64,000 nucleotides of DNA from Liolophura sinensis (Eukaryota > Mollusca > Polyplacophora > Chitonida > Chitonidae), in the NCBI RefSeq assembly GCF_032854445.1, contig NC_088301.1, positions 13,076,281 through 13,140,280 of the forward strand, written 5' to 3'. Below, piece by piece: positions 50,640 to 62,300 of the stretch; position 1 is the first letter of the stretch, and every line of letters starts with the position of its first letter. The translations under genes were made by a program, and so were the position numbers. Below the pieces are notes generated by a model. That model was not told where the DNA came from. It searched no databases and saw nothing but the letters and a program-made list of their open reading frames with translations.

Positions 50640-50745
50640 ATCAGGAGGTACCTGGCAAAGGTACTATTGTTCCTCCATATGTAATCGGTCATGTCAGTGA
50701 AAAATCCTAAATCTGAAACACCAATCAAATAAATCAATCAATCAG
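50640..50745 (+). mobile_element. Very degenerate SINE family B tail
   Basis: GAAACACCAATCAAATAAAT followed by CAATCAATCAG is the family B end; the preceding 80 bases match only loosely. It lies 100 bases after another B copy in the same orientation. Confidence 0.5.
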
Positions 50746-51191
50746 TCAATAAAAATTATAACTATAATCTCTCCATTTACATGTAGGAACATGAACATGA
50801 TGTAGAAACTGGCAGTGATTCTTGTAACATACTTGATGCAGACAGAGCTCGTTTAACATTACCCTAACACTCAAGAAACATCGACTCTGTGGTGGGCAAT
50901 TGGAGATAACAAGACAAAGAACCTTTGACCTTAATTACATGAACTCTAATTGTGGTTTATAAAAAGCTTACGTCAGGTTCATTGCCCTCAGGGAAGCACA
51001 AGAATGAGGTTATCGGATGATCCAGCATATGAGCTAGCATGTTTCATTGGCCGTCCCACACGCAAGTATTGTGTGCTGTTGTAGTCGTGAAGGAACTTTT
51101 TATAAATCATAGTTTTCACTTCACTTTGGTTTGAGTTTTGCCTGGATTCATTAGGATTTTGTCACTCTGGCTGTTCCATTTATAACCCTCT

Positions 51192-51209
51192 CCCCCCCCC
51201 CCCCCCCCC
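51192..51209. repeat. Poly-C tract
   Basis: An uninterrupted run of 18 C residues, unusual in this AT-rich sequence. Confidence 0.95.
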
Positions 51210-51671
51210 TCTTGAGAGCCTCATTGTCTTTATGAGTTTGCCGCAGGAGAACTATATCTACTTCATATGTTCTAGGCAGCCTCTCTTCTCATTGGATAAT
51301 AACCATGTGGGCACCTGCTTGGGGGTCTGCCCACTGTTTTGATTGGCTCAAATCTAGGTGAAGGCTTGCACTGGAGCGGGATACCCTCTAGATTCTAGGT
51401 CTGGGATGATCTTTAACTGTGCCTAACTTAATAGCCTGTTGATGCATTGATAAGGCAGTAACTTCAGACACATTCAAGCTGGCATCATTACAGCATTAAA
51501 TGAAAGCCTTTCTGTCTTTGAGAGCATAATTTGCCTTTTGCTGATTATTTTTATTAACTTTGTGTAAGTTCAGGGAGAAACACATGAATTACACATGCAT
51601 TCATCTCCTCAACTTAGGTGTACATGTTTGATGACCTCAAACTATGTTCGTTTTGTCTTTTGTTTTGGGGA

Positions 51672-51825
51672 ATCCGGGAGTCAATTTCACAAAACTTTGA
51701 AAGTCCTAATTTTCTCTTTCGTATACAAACTTCTTTCGTATAGATAATTGTACTGCCATAAGGTGAAGTCACTTACATGAAACGTTACAAAAAAACGATT
51801 TACGAAATTTTGTGAAAGAGGGCAC
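51672..51825. repeat. Short inverted-end repeat
   Basis: AGTCAATTTCACAAAACTTT at about 51680 and AAATTTTGTGAAAGAGGGC at about 51806 form imperfect inverted ends around 125 bases. This layout is MITE-like with no other evidence. Confidence 0.4.
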
Positions 51826-52769
51826 GGGATTGAATAATGGGTGTATGTGGAATTCCCCTCCTCCTGTGAACCTGTCTAACCATTTCGCGCTTGGACGAAG
51901 TTAAACTGGCTCTCCCATGGTGTGTAAATGAGTCAGCTGAAGCTATCAGATGCCAGTCTGTTCTACAGAAAATTCTGCCTTTTCAGCAAAACTGCTGAGG
52001 CATGCAGGAACTATTGATCATCAGACTGAATTTATAAGGCCACGAGTTTCAAATTTTTTCTCACCGTGCTAAGGCTGTTGAATGGCTTTTCCTGAACTCC
52101 CGGAAAAATGTAATTGTTGTTATGATTATTCGTTTGGACAACAAGGCATGAAGGAAGACCAAGCTCATTTTAAAAATTTCACTACAACCAAGACTTCAAA
52201 CTTAAGACAACGTCGATCGACTAATTGATTGAAAACAGCAGCGCAAAACTGATTGTGCTATTTTAGTCTAATCAGAGAACATGTGGATGAAGGCTCATGT
52301 GAAGATTACATTTGGATATACATGTACAGTACAGTAATAAATCACCTAGACAGTTTTATAGAATGTTGCACTGACATGACCTTAAGCCACCTTGCTATAC
52401 TAACTTCACTAAAACTTTTGGACTTGACGAAAACTATCAAATTTGATTAGTAAATAAATTATTTCACCAAATAATAAGCATTCTGTACTAGAGTTTACAT
52501 AGCAGTGCAATTAGTAAGGTGAAAAATATCATGAAATTATAGCTAATATTAACTGTAGTGCTTTGTTCTCAAATCAGAATTTAAGATCTGCCAATCACCA
52601 ACATTTTTGGGGGACTTTTAAATAGATTAAGTGACGGCTGAATTCAGACGGCTTACCTGCAATACCAGTCCAACTGCTGTAATCAGAATAAAGGATTTGC
52701 CACAGTTAAACTAACCTCTGAAGTCAAATTGCAAACATCATTGAGGAATCAGTGTATTATTTTCAAACC

Positions 52770-52985
52770 TATACTCTTAGGAGGCTGATTTCAAATCCAG
52801 CACATGCATGTTGGCTTCCACTCCAGCCGTACGTGGGAAGATCTGTCAGCAACCTGCAGGTGGTCGAGAGTTTTCCCCAAGGCTCTGCCCGGTTTCCTCT
52901 CATCATAATGCTGGCCACCGTTGTATAAGTGAAATATTCTTAAGTAGGGCGTAAAACACCATTCAAATAGATAAATAAATAAACC
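52770..52985 (+). mobile_element. SINE family B, nearly complete core and tail
   Basis: It has GTACGTGGGAAGATCTGTCA, GCAACCTGCAGGTGGTCGAG, GGCTCTGCCCGGTTTCCTCT, AATGCTGGCCACCGTTGTAT and GGCGTAAAACACCATTCAAA with an A/T-rich end. Confidence 0.85.
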
Positions 52986-54244
52986 TTGCCTGTTGGTAAA
53001 TAAATCCAATTTGCCAGTGGGATGTCCGTGTTTCCGTTTTAACAATCTCAATGTGAATCATATTACATGTACATTAGGTAGCGTAGGTTCTTGGGAGGAG
53101 TAATGTATCAATCCCTGTGAATCTTGTGCTCAAAAAAATAATCGAGGGATCACCATATCAGAAATTGGACATTGAATGGAATGTAGACTCTAAAGCTACA
53201 TTCATGAAGCGCGTTCTCTATTATGACTGAGAGATTGCAGACGTGAAGTAAAACATTTGATTTATTATTTAGATGACAGTATTTACAATCTTCAATATAG
53301 TTGGTGAATTATGGTGCTCAAGTACATGATCTGGATACGTTCTTTCAGTTTGCATGTGTGTGAAGAAGGCTAGGGATTTTTTGGTAACGACCATTTTTCT
53401 GAGTGGTTAGCTGTCTGGCAGTGTTGCCATTTATCACTCTGGGTATGTGCTTAATAAGACAGTGTGACAGGGAAGGCTTAGAAGGGGAGATAGATATGGA
53501 TGACTGTAGCCATAGAAACAGCAGTGGAGACTGTGAGCAGTGTGATGTCTAGTGTAGATTGATCCCATTTAGTGTGCCTGTGTGTCCAGTAGGAAGTGCC
53601 TTGCCTGGTCTAGAGCACATATACCTGGGGCCTTTGGTACAGTGAATGCCATATATACACTAGTACATATTCATAAGCCAAAACAGGCTAAGTAGGGCAC
53701 TGACAAAAGCTCTGAGTGGCTCAGCTTAAAATAGGCCAGATCTGTCAGAGGCAAAGTGACTGGGCCAGATGGCTATGTGCCAAACTACTGAAGCCTGTAG
53801 ATGGTGAAGGCAGCCTGTTTAACTGAGCTGTGGATCTTCACATTAGTCAAGGAAGCTGTAAAGAGTCCAGTGGGCAGTAAGAGTGGATTGATATGAGGCC
53901 CAGGGAAGGATAGCGGCAGGCTTATCCTTAAAGCAGTGACCCTAGGATTACAGTGACCAGAGCCACACGTGGACAAGACTGTGCTCTTTGTAGACTGGAC
54001 ATTACCCTCTACACATAGACAACAACCCATCAACTAAGTGGTAGACCTAGATCAACATTATTTGATTCTGCCACATTTAAAAGTTACCTCGTTGTGAAGA
54101 AATAGGAGAGGTTCAATACTATAGCGTCAGCTTGTGAACTTACAGTTCACTGTTGTGTGATAGAGGTTAGCCTGTTGAGATCCAGGACCTATGCCTTATT
54201 ACTGACCAGGTGGAATTTTGAGTGTGGTGCTCCCTGGCAAGTCT

Positions 54245-54410
54245 ATGTATTCTTATTTGTATGGAGAGAATGGACTGAGCTACTGGGCAGATAGCAACCC
54301 TTCGGCTGTCCACCCCTCCTTTATGATGGAGTCTGTGGGTGGGGACAAGTCTTCCAGCCCCTTCTATAGTTGTCCTGACCCTAGGCTTTATTACCACACG
54401 GGATGCTCAG
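54245..54410 (+). CDS. Candidate alternative first exon for a short isoform of the C1-domain gene
   Basis: An ATG at 54245 opens 55 codons, beginning M-Y-S-Y-L-Y-G-E-N-G and ending Y-Y-H-T-G-C-S plus one base. The open frame then meets a GT donor (ctcag then gtatgc) at 54411. The stop upstream in this frame is at 54203, so the frame is open only just before the ATG. The donor is phase 1, which fits the acceptor of exon C; the junction codon would be GTG (Val). The peptide is rich in Ser, Tyr, Gly and Pro with no domain I recognise. The context around the ATG is weak (T at -3). If spliced to exon C, the product would lose the first His and three Cys ligands of the C1 domain. Alternatives: an internal exon using the AG at 54208-54209, or a chance open frame. 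Base composition from about 53400 to 54410 is more GC-rich than the surrounding intron, which would suit a promoter and 5' UTR. Confidence 0.45.
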
Positions 54411-54677
54411 GTATGCATTTTAAAATAATCACTGTTTATAGCCTTATTTTTCAGAGTAAGTTATAGGTACTGTGTTAGGTAAACTTACCATGTACTGTAT
54501 ATTCACCGGAGGTTTTAAAAGGTGGTATAAATTTTCAAATGGAGGAACTAATTGTAAACATATGACATGTATATAACTATTCAGGTAAGAAACTGCCTTT
54601 CTATAATGGGCTGAAATGTATATTAAGTAGATACAATTTAAATAATATAATTGGAAATTATGTCTACCCAATATATA

Positions 54678-54782
54678 CACTGCAACAAGGAGGCACTTTA
54701 CATTCTTTCTAACTATTCAGTCGTGGTCATAAGGATGAAAAATTGTAATGTACAACGTTAAACCCTAGACACTCACTCATTC
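54678..54782 (+). mobile_element. SINE A-type tail fragment
   Basis: It starts with TGCAACAAGGAGGCACTTTA and continues to a decayed tail (GGATGAAAAATTGTAATGTA, CGTTAAACCCTAGACACTCA). It lies about 270 bases after the candidate alternative exon. Confidence 0.75.
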
Positions 54783-55199
54783 TCCCAGTGTATTCCCTAA
54801 TGATCATGGTAAATGAATACATGTACAAAAATATCTGATTATTTTTATTCTATAGCCACGTAGCAAATTTGTCATATTCAAGATGATTTAGAAATAGTGT
54901 TAGGATTTGACGTTTTAGTTACATTTGTTTTGGGTTTGTTTTTTGTGTGTGTGTGCGTGTGTTAAAGTATAATATGGAAACACCTGATGTTAAATCTCTG
55001 TAGGCCTATATGCTTTCCTGAGTGTACTACATGAGTCATAGCAATAGAGTTTGTCAAAGACATGGATTGATTACTAACACTAAAAAAAATTGTCTTTAAT
55101 ATATTTTGTAAATTTATGTCAAATTACCCATATATATTTGAAAATGCACCCATCACTGCTTACTATGCAGTTTTGATACTGAATTATATATTTGTATAC

Positions 55200-55242
55200 A
55201 TATTTACTCTCGAGTATGGCATAAAACACCAATTAAATATTA
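55200..55242 (+). mobile_element. SINE family B, short tail remnant
   Basis: CTCGAGTATGGCATAAAACA followed by CCAATTAAATATTAG matches the terminal 40 bases of family B. Confidence 0.55.
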
Positions 55243-55339
55243 GTCGACTTACATGTATGAGACATATAAGCTTGCCTTGTTTCTTGAAGAAAATATTAAA
55301 TGCACATGTGATTTTTTTTTTTATATCAGTGTATGTACC

Positions 55340-55552
55340 CTAATTCCTCAACTTTATCGCATATCAAAGAGCAACTTTCAGTGCAATATATGCACATTTT
55401 TAATTTGATTTTGGAGACAACACTGCATTGGTTGGATTAGCCAGTTTCAGGACTTCAGAAAAAGTAGAATTATATTGCTCAAAGCAGAATAATACCTTCA
55501 GAATATGCTTGAACAAACACTTTTCTAAAAGTGAAATGATTGAAGAATTACA
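55340..55552 (+). mobile_element. MITE family C, intact-ended copy
   Basis: It begins CTAATTCCTCAACTTTATCG and ends AATGATTGAAGAATTACAG. The interior is close to consensus (GAGCAACTTTCAGTGCAATA, GCATTGGTTGGATTAGCCAG). Confidence 0.85.
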
Positions 55553-58383
55553 GAAATTTGGATTTGTGTGCCAAATGGGCAGCAAAATGTTGTTGTCAAA
55601 ATAGACCTGACATGGCCACATGTTAAACAGGGCCTAAAGCTGTAAAGGTAATTATAATCAGTCATGGGTTACACAAACTAGGTAATGGGTTGTCAGATCA
55701 GACTGGTCAAGGAACAAGCATATGGCTGCATAGTTTACTAGTGTTATGGTTACTGCTGGCTGTTCATTGATTGCCCTGGCCTTGCCCGTCAGTTGCCATG
55801 GTCAGTATGAAGAGTGGACACTATAGGGTGGTCAGTCATACACATGTGCTAGGCCATGCCACACTGGGCCATCAAAACCAAATACATGCACACATAGGTG
55901 AATCTTTTGTGTGGAAGAAAGTGGAAAATCGTAGAGCTATTGGTGTAACCTAGCTACCTGGCCCCATAAAGCCCCTTCTCTTCCTAGTTTAGAAAAGGTT
56001 TCTTTATTAATCTTTAAAAATGTAAATAAATAGAGGATACTGTCGCAAAATGTGGAAAACCAGCATGCTCAGATATGTTGGATAAGTTGGCTCTGCTTTT
56101 TCACCATTCAAGGGCCATCCACCTGCTGACACAGGTTCGATAAAGAGCAAAGTATAATTCCGAAATGTACATCTTTACTCTAGTATACTTCTGTTTTGAG
56201 CTTTCGGTTTCTGTTTGGAAAATTCACTGTGTGGTCAAAAATTTTAAGTACTGTGTTCAGTGAACACTGCAATTTCATATTTGAGGTGCAATTAATCAGT
56301 GCTATCTTAAGGTCCCTGTAGTTGTTTTATCAAGCCTGTATTGAAATTTTAACTTGCACAAGTGACCATAGAACCCATGTGATTTTAATACCAAAATTAT
56401 ACATGTACTAACACATTTTATTTTAAGATTTCACCTATTTCTGCATGTTGGAGGCTTCTGACAAAATTTTTTCTTTTGAATTGGAACAGAATCTGTAAAA
56501 ATGACACCTTTATTTGTCATTTGTGTGGGAAATGTCAAGTTTGAAATGAATATGAGATGTTATTTATCTGTGGTCAGAAAATGAAGACAAGTTTAAAGAT
56601 CAATTTTGGACAACAAATTGGTGCATGTAATCTTTCCATGTACATGTAAGTGGCAGTAATAAATAGGATCGTCTTAGTGCAGGAATAAAAAAGAAAAAAA
56701 AAACCAAGATGTAATATTTCACACTTCAGTTTTTAGGGGAAAAAGGTTTGGCCCTTGAAACTTAGGGATCTAGACTGGCAGCTAATGTATGCCATTTCCT
56801 CTCTCTGCTTGTGATATATAGTGATCATTTAAGAACCCTGTCAAGTGGTAGAGGATGTAGAATTCTGAGAGAGAGATTTGCTGTGCGCGTGCCAAGTGGA
56901 AGCATTCCAGGCTTTTCAAGAGGGCAAGATTGATTCTAATTTCCCGTTTGGACTTTGTGTCTGGCATTTGAGGCGTTCGGAGCACAGTTCCAGTGTACAT
57001 GTACTTCAAAGAGTTTTGATGTATGAGTATAGTCTGCTGTCAATCAAAAGAGCACATGTTTGCACATACATTGTTAATGCTGTATTTCCCCCTAAAGTTA
57101 GGTACACAGCAGGTGAACAGGATAGCATGAATGAAAAGGAAAAGAAATAAAATTGCTACTGCAGAGAGTGTCACTTTCTGTTTGCTGTACACGCATCCAT
57201 GTCGTTAGCTGATCATGTCCCTTGATCTTTATTCTGGTACCAGGCCAGATGATCCTGCTCAGTGTGATAAGTATCTGATGTTTGGGGCTTTTTTTTGGAC
57301 GCGAACAATAGATGTTTTACTCACCTGTTGATTATCTGTTTAAAATGGCTTAATTAAAGGTGGAATTCCCCACTTTTAAGTGACCTCATACATACTCATG
57401 TCATGTGGAGAATAGTGCAAATTGTGATAATTTCTGAGTCGTGATGTTTGAGTGTGTCCAGTTTTAGACACAGATTCTGTCAAAAGCACATTTAAATTTC
57501 CTGTGGTAGTGAACGATGGATGAGTAATCTTGTCCACCTCAATCTGCCTCCAGGAAGGAGCCACCCACACATTTTACTACGTTCATTTTCCTTCCGCTTA
57601 TACATATATATTAATTAATTATTATCATCTATCTGTGGCCAGATCATGACAATGCTCAGACTATTTAGCATGTGTTAGGTATTATGCATTATTCATCATG
57701 CCAGAAAAGCACGTGGCATTGCTCGCATCATACAGTAATATAATTGGTCCAAAGATATATGTGATGTAGGCAAGTCATGGGGAAAATTGAATCTGATTGG
57801 TTAATGTTTGGTAGCACCTTTAGGCAGATTGAACAAAAATTGGGTAATATACACTGCTTTGGCTGAACTTTTTAATTGGTGGAAATAATTATCGTTCAGT
57901 GAAGAAAAGACTAAAACAAAAAAAATTTAGAAATCAATTACCTACACTTAATGGTATGATGAGAATATTTGCTCTTTCTTTTTTTTTTCTTTCTTTTTTT
58001 TGACTGGCTTTGTCACTATTATAACCAAAACATAAGATCATGCCTGTCAGTCTTGTTAGAATGTTGTCCATGGAGCAAAATTGTCTTTGTCATGTACATA
58101 AATCTATACCCTGTCCTAGGTAGGCTAAATGACTGGCTGTTAAGAGCGAACAAGACGTCTTTGTTCTACTTGATTAAACTTTCAGCATTTGTCAGCTGCT
58201 ATAGCTCTTAAACGTCTAATGCTGCAAAAACTGACCTGGTTTACTGCAATGAAGTTTTTATTGCCTTTTCACTGTACTGTCGTGAGTTCGCCCACATAGA
58301 TATCAAATTAACTCCTAAACTTAATGTGTCTGATGTTCATGTTAATTCATATTTAGCTCACATAGCAAGTCAAATACATGTAC

Positions 58384-58384
58384 A

Positions 58385-58458
<74 letters not shown>
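58384..58458. repeat. Compound TG/TA microsatellite
   Basis: About 10 TG units are followed by about 27 TA units. It lies about 450 bases before exon C. Confidence 0.97.
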
Positions 58459-58462
<4 letters not shown>

Positions 58463-58909
58463 GATGTACACTCAGGGAAAGCTTACATACATATTGTGAA
58501 GGAAAGAAAAGTGGTATTGGAGAATTGGGAAGGGTACATTCCCTGAATGTCCTCCTTGCCACTGGAAACTATTATCTTTCACCATATATTTTACCATTGT
58601 CGCACTGACAACATCGTAACAACCAACTAACATTCAACTCCAAGAGCTGAACACATATACATCAGAATTTACTTAACCGTTACACATTTGAGTTTGAACT
58701 TTTCTAACCAAAAGTTTTTCTGTTTGTTAGTTATATATGTACAGCATATTACATCGAAATGAATCTAACCTGTAGTTAAAGGGTTACATTTTGTTTTTTA
58801 GTTGTGTGGGTGAGTTTCATGTGTGTACAATGCATTCTTATAATGGCTGTCATTCCATTTCAGGTACATGTGCATATGTATAATTGTGGTTTGTTCTGGT
58901 TTATTGCAG

Positions 58910-58998
58910 TGTGTGGTAAATGCTGCCATAACATATGCTCCACAGTTTCCAGTAACCAGTGTGGTCGACGGGTGGGGGTTACCACAGAACCCTATCTG
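58910..58998 (+). CDS. Internal exon C of the C1-domain protein (end of the zinc domain and start of the following linker)
   Basis: An 89-base exon following a pyrimidine-rich acceptor (ttctggtttattgcag) and ending at a consensus donor (gtaagt). The G from exon B plus TG gives Val, followed by C-G-K-C-C-H-N-I-C-S-T-V-S-S-N-Q-C, then about a dozen linker residues (G-R-R-V-G-V-T-T-E-P-Y-L). The C-x2-C-x4-H-x2-C-x7-C spacing completes the C1 consensus exactly when joined to exons A and B. It ends in phase 0, so the next exon starts with a whole codon; no convincing next exon is visible in the remaining 5 kb. A MITE copy starts 50 bases after the donor. The linker did not let me assign a family: C1 domains occur in protein kinase C and D, diacylglycerol kinases, chimaerins, RasGRP, Munc13, Vav, tensins, RASSF and others. 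Confidence 0.87.
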
Positions 58999-59048
58999 GT
59001 AAGTACTCTGCTATCTATCTAGTTTCGCAGCCTAATCATTAATACCCT

Positions 59049-59231
59049 TATTCCTCAGTCTTTTCCCATATTAAATAACTGCACCTTTCAGTGCAATTAA
59101 TGCAAAAACTACAATGGTTGGGCTGACGAATTTTAAGGCTTCACTGAAAGTATATTTGTCACACAGAGTAGTGTCCTCGAATACACCAGAATAAACGTCT
59201 TGCAAACATGCAAAATGGTTGAAGAGTTACA
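59049..59231 (+). mobile_element. MITE family C copy starting 50 bases after exon C
   Basis: It begins TATTCCTCAGTCTTTTCCCA and ends AAAATGGTTGAAGAGTTACA. Internal words TTTCAGTGCAATTAATGC and TTGCAAACATGCAAAATGG match the family. Confidence 0.75.
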
Positions 59232-59324
59232 GTAATAAGAATAAATAGTAATAAGTAATAAGCAGGTTTATTTATGGTGGGTGCGTACAGCAAAATGTGT
59301 ATGATCTCGCGGATGCCCTGAGAC

Positions 59325-59385
59325 AGTAGGTATTTATTCATTTGATTGGTGATTTACGCTGTACTAAGGAATATTTAACGGAGGA
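59325..59385 (-). mobile_element. SINE family B, tail fragment
   Basis: The plus strand TATTTATTCATTTGATTGGT then GATTTACGCTGTACTAAGGA is the reverse complement of the family B end. Confidence 0.65.
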
Positions 59386-62300
59386 GAAGAGAGGTCATTG
59401 AATTATAGTGTTTAATGTGGATAACAAAAATGATTTCCTCCCAAAATAATCATTATATTCATGAAAGGAGCACATTTTTAGTGTTTTCTAGCTACTGTCC
59501 CAATGCTGAAGAAGAAATCTTGTGGCTTGAGCATCAGTGAGGTAGCCTGGATTTATTTACCAGGCAGAATTCTGGCATATAATTAAGTCCCTATACAGCT
59601 TGCGAGGTACAACATTTTATAACCAACAGAGGCACATTCCAGCTCTGGTGCTTGAGGTGATGTGCAGCAAATTAATCTAAACAAAATTCTAGATCTCTGG
59701 TGAATATGTGTAATCCAGGAAGTCTCCTTATCCTGTTTTGTTCATGTTTTGTCCACGTGCATTTAATTGCTATCATTTCCAGACCGGGCATCATTAGAAA
59801 CCGAAAGAAAAAAAAAAAAAAATTATACGGGTTGTGATGACCCAGCATGACTGTCTTTATTTGTTTTTTTTTTCTCTTGAGGTTTGATGGCGGTACCCGC
59901 ATGCAGCCCAGAACTTGTAACAAAGAAAGGGTACTCATTGCCCAGAGCCATTTTACTTTTATTTATTTTTTTTTTCATTTTTTACTTTTACCCTGCAAAT
60001 TTCCTGATTGTGATCTTGAGAAACTTGTCCTGTGGGTTTCATGTGTATCATAATTGTAACTCATCTGCTATACTAATCCCGTTACTGTTGTTAACAGTTG
60101 GGTTTGAAAAACAAAACTGAACAGAAAAGATGGATTTGTCCAAAGGGGATGCTCACGCCCATTTCAGTAAAAGGGAAGTCTTGGTTTAGAAGCAAGGCTA
60201 TCAAAGAATGGTGAAGTGAGATAGCTGTCTTGTGTGTGGTTTACTTGTGTTAGGAGACAAAAGCCTATAACAGCAGTGGAAAATTTCCAGTGAAAGACTA
60301 GTGGTGTGAGCACCCCAGGGTGATGTGTTAACCTAACAGGCTGGTCTTGTTCTTCTGGGGTGGGGGGGAGGGGAAGTAGGGCAACTCCCTGCACAGTGGG
60401 GAGCCTGCAGATGGGGGGAGGGAGGAGAAATAGGTTAATGTCTGGCCAGTAAGCACTCTGCTGGCTTCAGTGAATTGCTCTTTGTGAAGATGAAGTGTAG
60501 TGAAATATCTTTGCAAGAATTAACTACCCCCACCCCCAAATCCCCACTTCAACCCCTGAAGAATTCCCTCCAGGTGATGTGAGACTTAAAAGTTAAGTTA
60601 ATCAGATGCCACCAGTGGTTTGGATTATGGCTTGCAGAAGGATAAATCCATGGAATTTTTTTTTTCTTTATTTCGGATTGATATCCTTTTGTAGTTAAGA
60701 TGGTGTATTTCTCAATAAAGCACTTCATATGACTTGAAGGAGAACTTTGATCTGCTTTACAATTAAGATATATTGAAAAGAAAAATAAATGCCTTCAGTT
60801 CTGATGGTTTGACAAATTTACCAAAGAACCGATGGAGGCTTGCATACATGTGTGTATATATGAGAGAGAGTCTGGGGTGCCTCTCCATTCTCCAAATTCT
60901 GTAGGGGACCCCTTCCTTGAGAGCCTCACTCAGTGCCAAATTATCTGCCATAACTCATCTCTATGCATATATTAACCCAGTAACCTGTTTAGGAGGACCT
61001 CAGGTGGGGGGAGGCAGCAGGCCATAACTTTACATCACCACAAGGGCAGGCAGGCCCAGCTGTGTAAGAGTGTCCTAATCAGGTACCCTGAACAGGCTGG
61101 AGTCAGTGAAGTGTGACCAGACTGGGTTAATGTCCTTGTCATGGCTGGTCCTGTTGAGATCTTCCAAACCATCTGCCCTTTTTTCTTTCTCCAGTTACCA
61201 GTTATTATTTCATTAACCCCATTTCGTCTTCACCCCATGTTAATTAAAGGACAGTATAGGGCTGTGTTCATTCACTTGTCAGGTGTGTCCCCATTGACCC
61301 CATGGTTTAGCATCCTTTAAGGGATATCTTCTTGATGGCTGCATGACCAGTTTTATAGCCTCTACTGGGTGCTATTTAAAAGCACAGAAACATCTGGGAA
61401 ACTATTCTGCGATGAGGTCATTGACACCCTGGAATTGGGTAGAAATATATCTTTTTTTTTTTCTGAAACTTTTTTGTCACTTAGATACTAACTTTGTGTT
61501 AGTGCCCCAACTTTTTTTTCCTTAGTTTTTGGGTTGAGGGTTTGAAGGTTCTCAGAATATGGCTTAGGTTTATTCGTTTAACTATCGTTATCTTTCACCT
61601 CATTTAAAGAATTTTTAATAGACTATATTTATTCTTTAATGACAAAGAAATTTATTCTGTAAACATGTGTGTGTGCCAACCATATCAATGAAAAATTCTT
61701 CATATGGCATTCTATCAGTGAAATAAGAATACTTTGACAGAGAAAGAGGTGAAAGTTGTTTTGTGTCATTTAGCTTTCCTTCTCTTCTATTAAAATTATT
61801 GGGCCTCAGACAACGTTGCAGATTGTTTGGGAAATTGATGTTGGTAGGTATAAAGGGAGATAACCAATCGATTGGATCAATAAGAGAGGCTAAGATTATT
61901 AGTACTCAACAGACACAATAAACATCAACTGTCAGCTTCACTAGGTGGAGAAAAAATCCAATAAATGACTCATACTGTGTCATGCACACTTTTTTTCTAT
62001 CAATTTCTCTCAATATTTGTAAAATCTCATTTTTCATCATTGACGCAAATATTACATGATTTGTGTTCAGAATTGTCATGTGAAAACTACATGTACATAT
62101 AGCAGAACGGGATATTGATTTAGGTATTGTCTATATATATATATATTACCTCAGAGAGACATACTGTCCAGGACTGACCACATAGATTAATGGTGCTTGA
62201 ATTTTGGAGTGCTTATACCGTTATTGTTGTTCATAATGATATTTCTGTAACTGCATGGACCTGTAACCTAAGTCTTCAGCTTTTTCAATTGCCACTACGA

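Larger units (their letters stand above)
44086..58909. other. Intron of about 14.8 kb inside the C1 domain, containing a candidate alternative first exon
   Basis: This interval is bounded by the exon B donor and exon C acceptor. It carries a complete tRNA-headed SINE on the minus strand, a pyrimidine-rich tandem array, several SINE tails, a MITE copy and a TG/TA microsatellite. The only protein-like segment I could support is 54245-54410. Confidence 0.75.

Noticed and set aside
56878-57150. 90-codon plus-strand open frame in a slightly GC-richer stretch
   Set aside because: It lacks an ATG at the start of the frame, a good acceptor and any domain I recognise.
59879-59929. Possible exon after exon C (tctcttgag acceptor, then gtactc donor)
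   Set aside because: Exon C ends in phase 0; in that phase this segment begins with Val and a stop codon.
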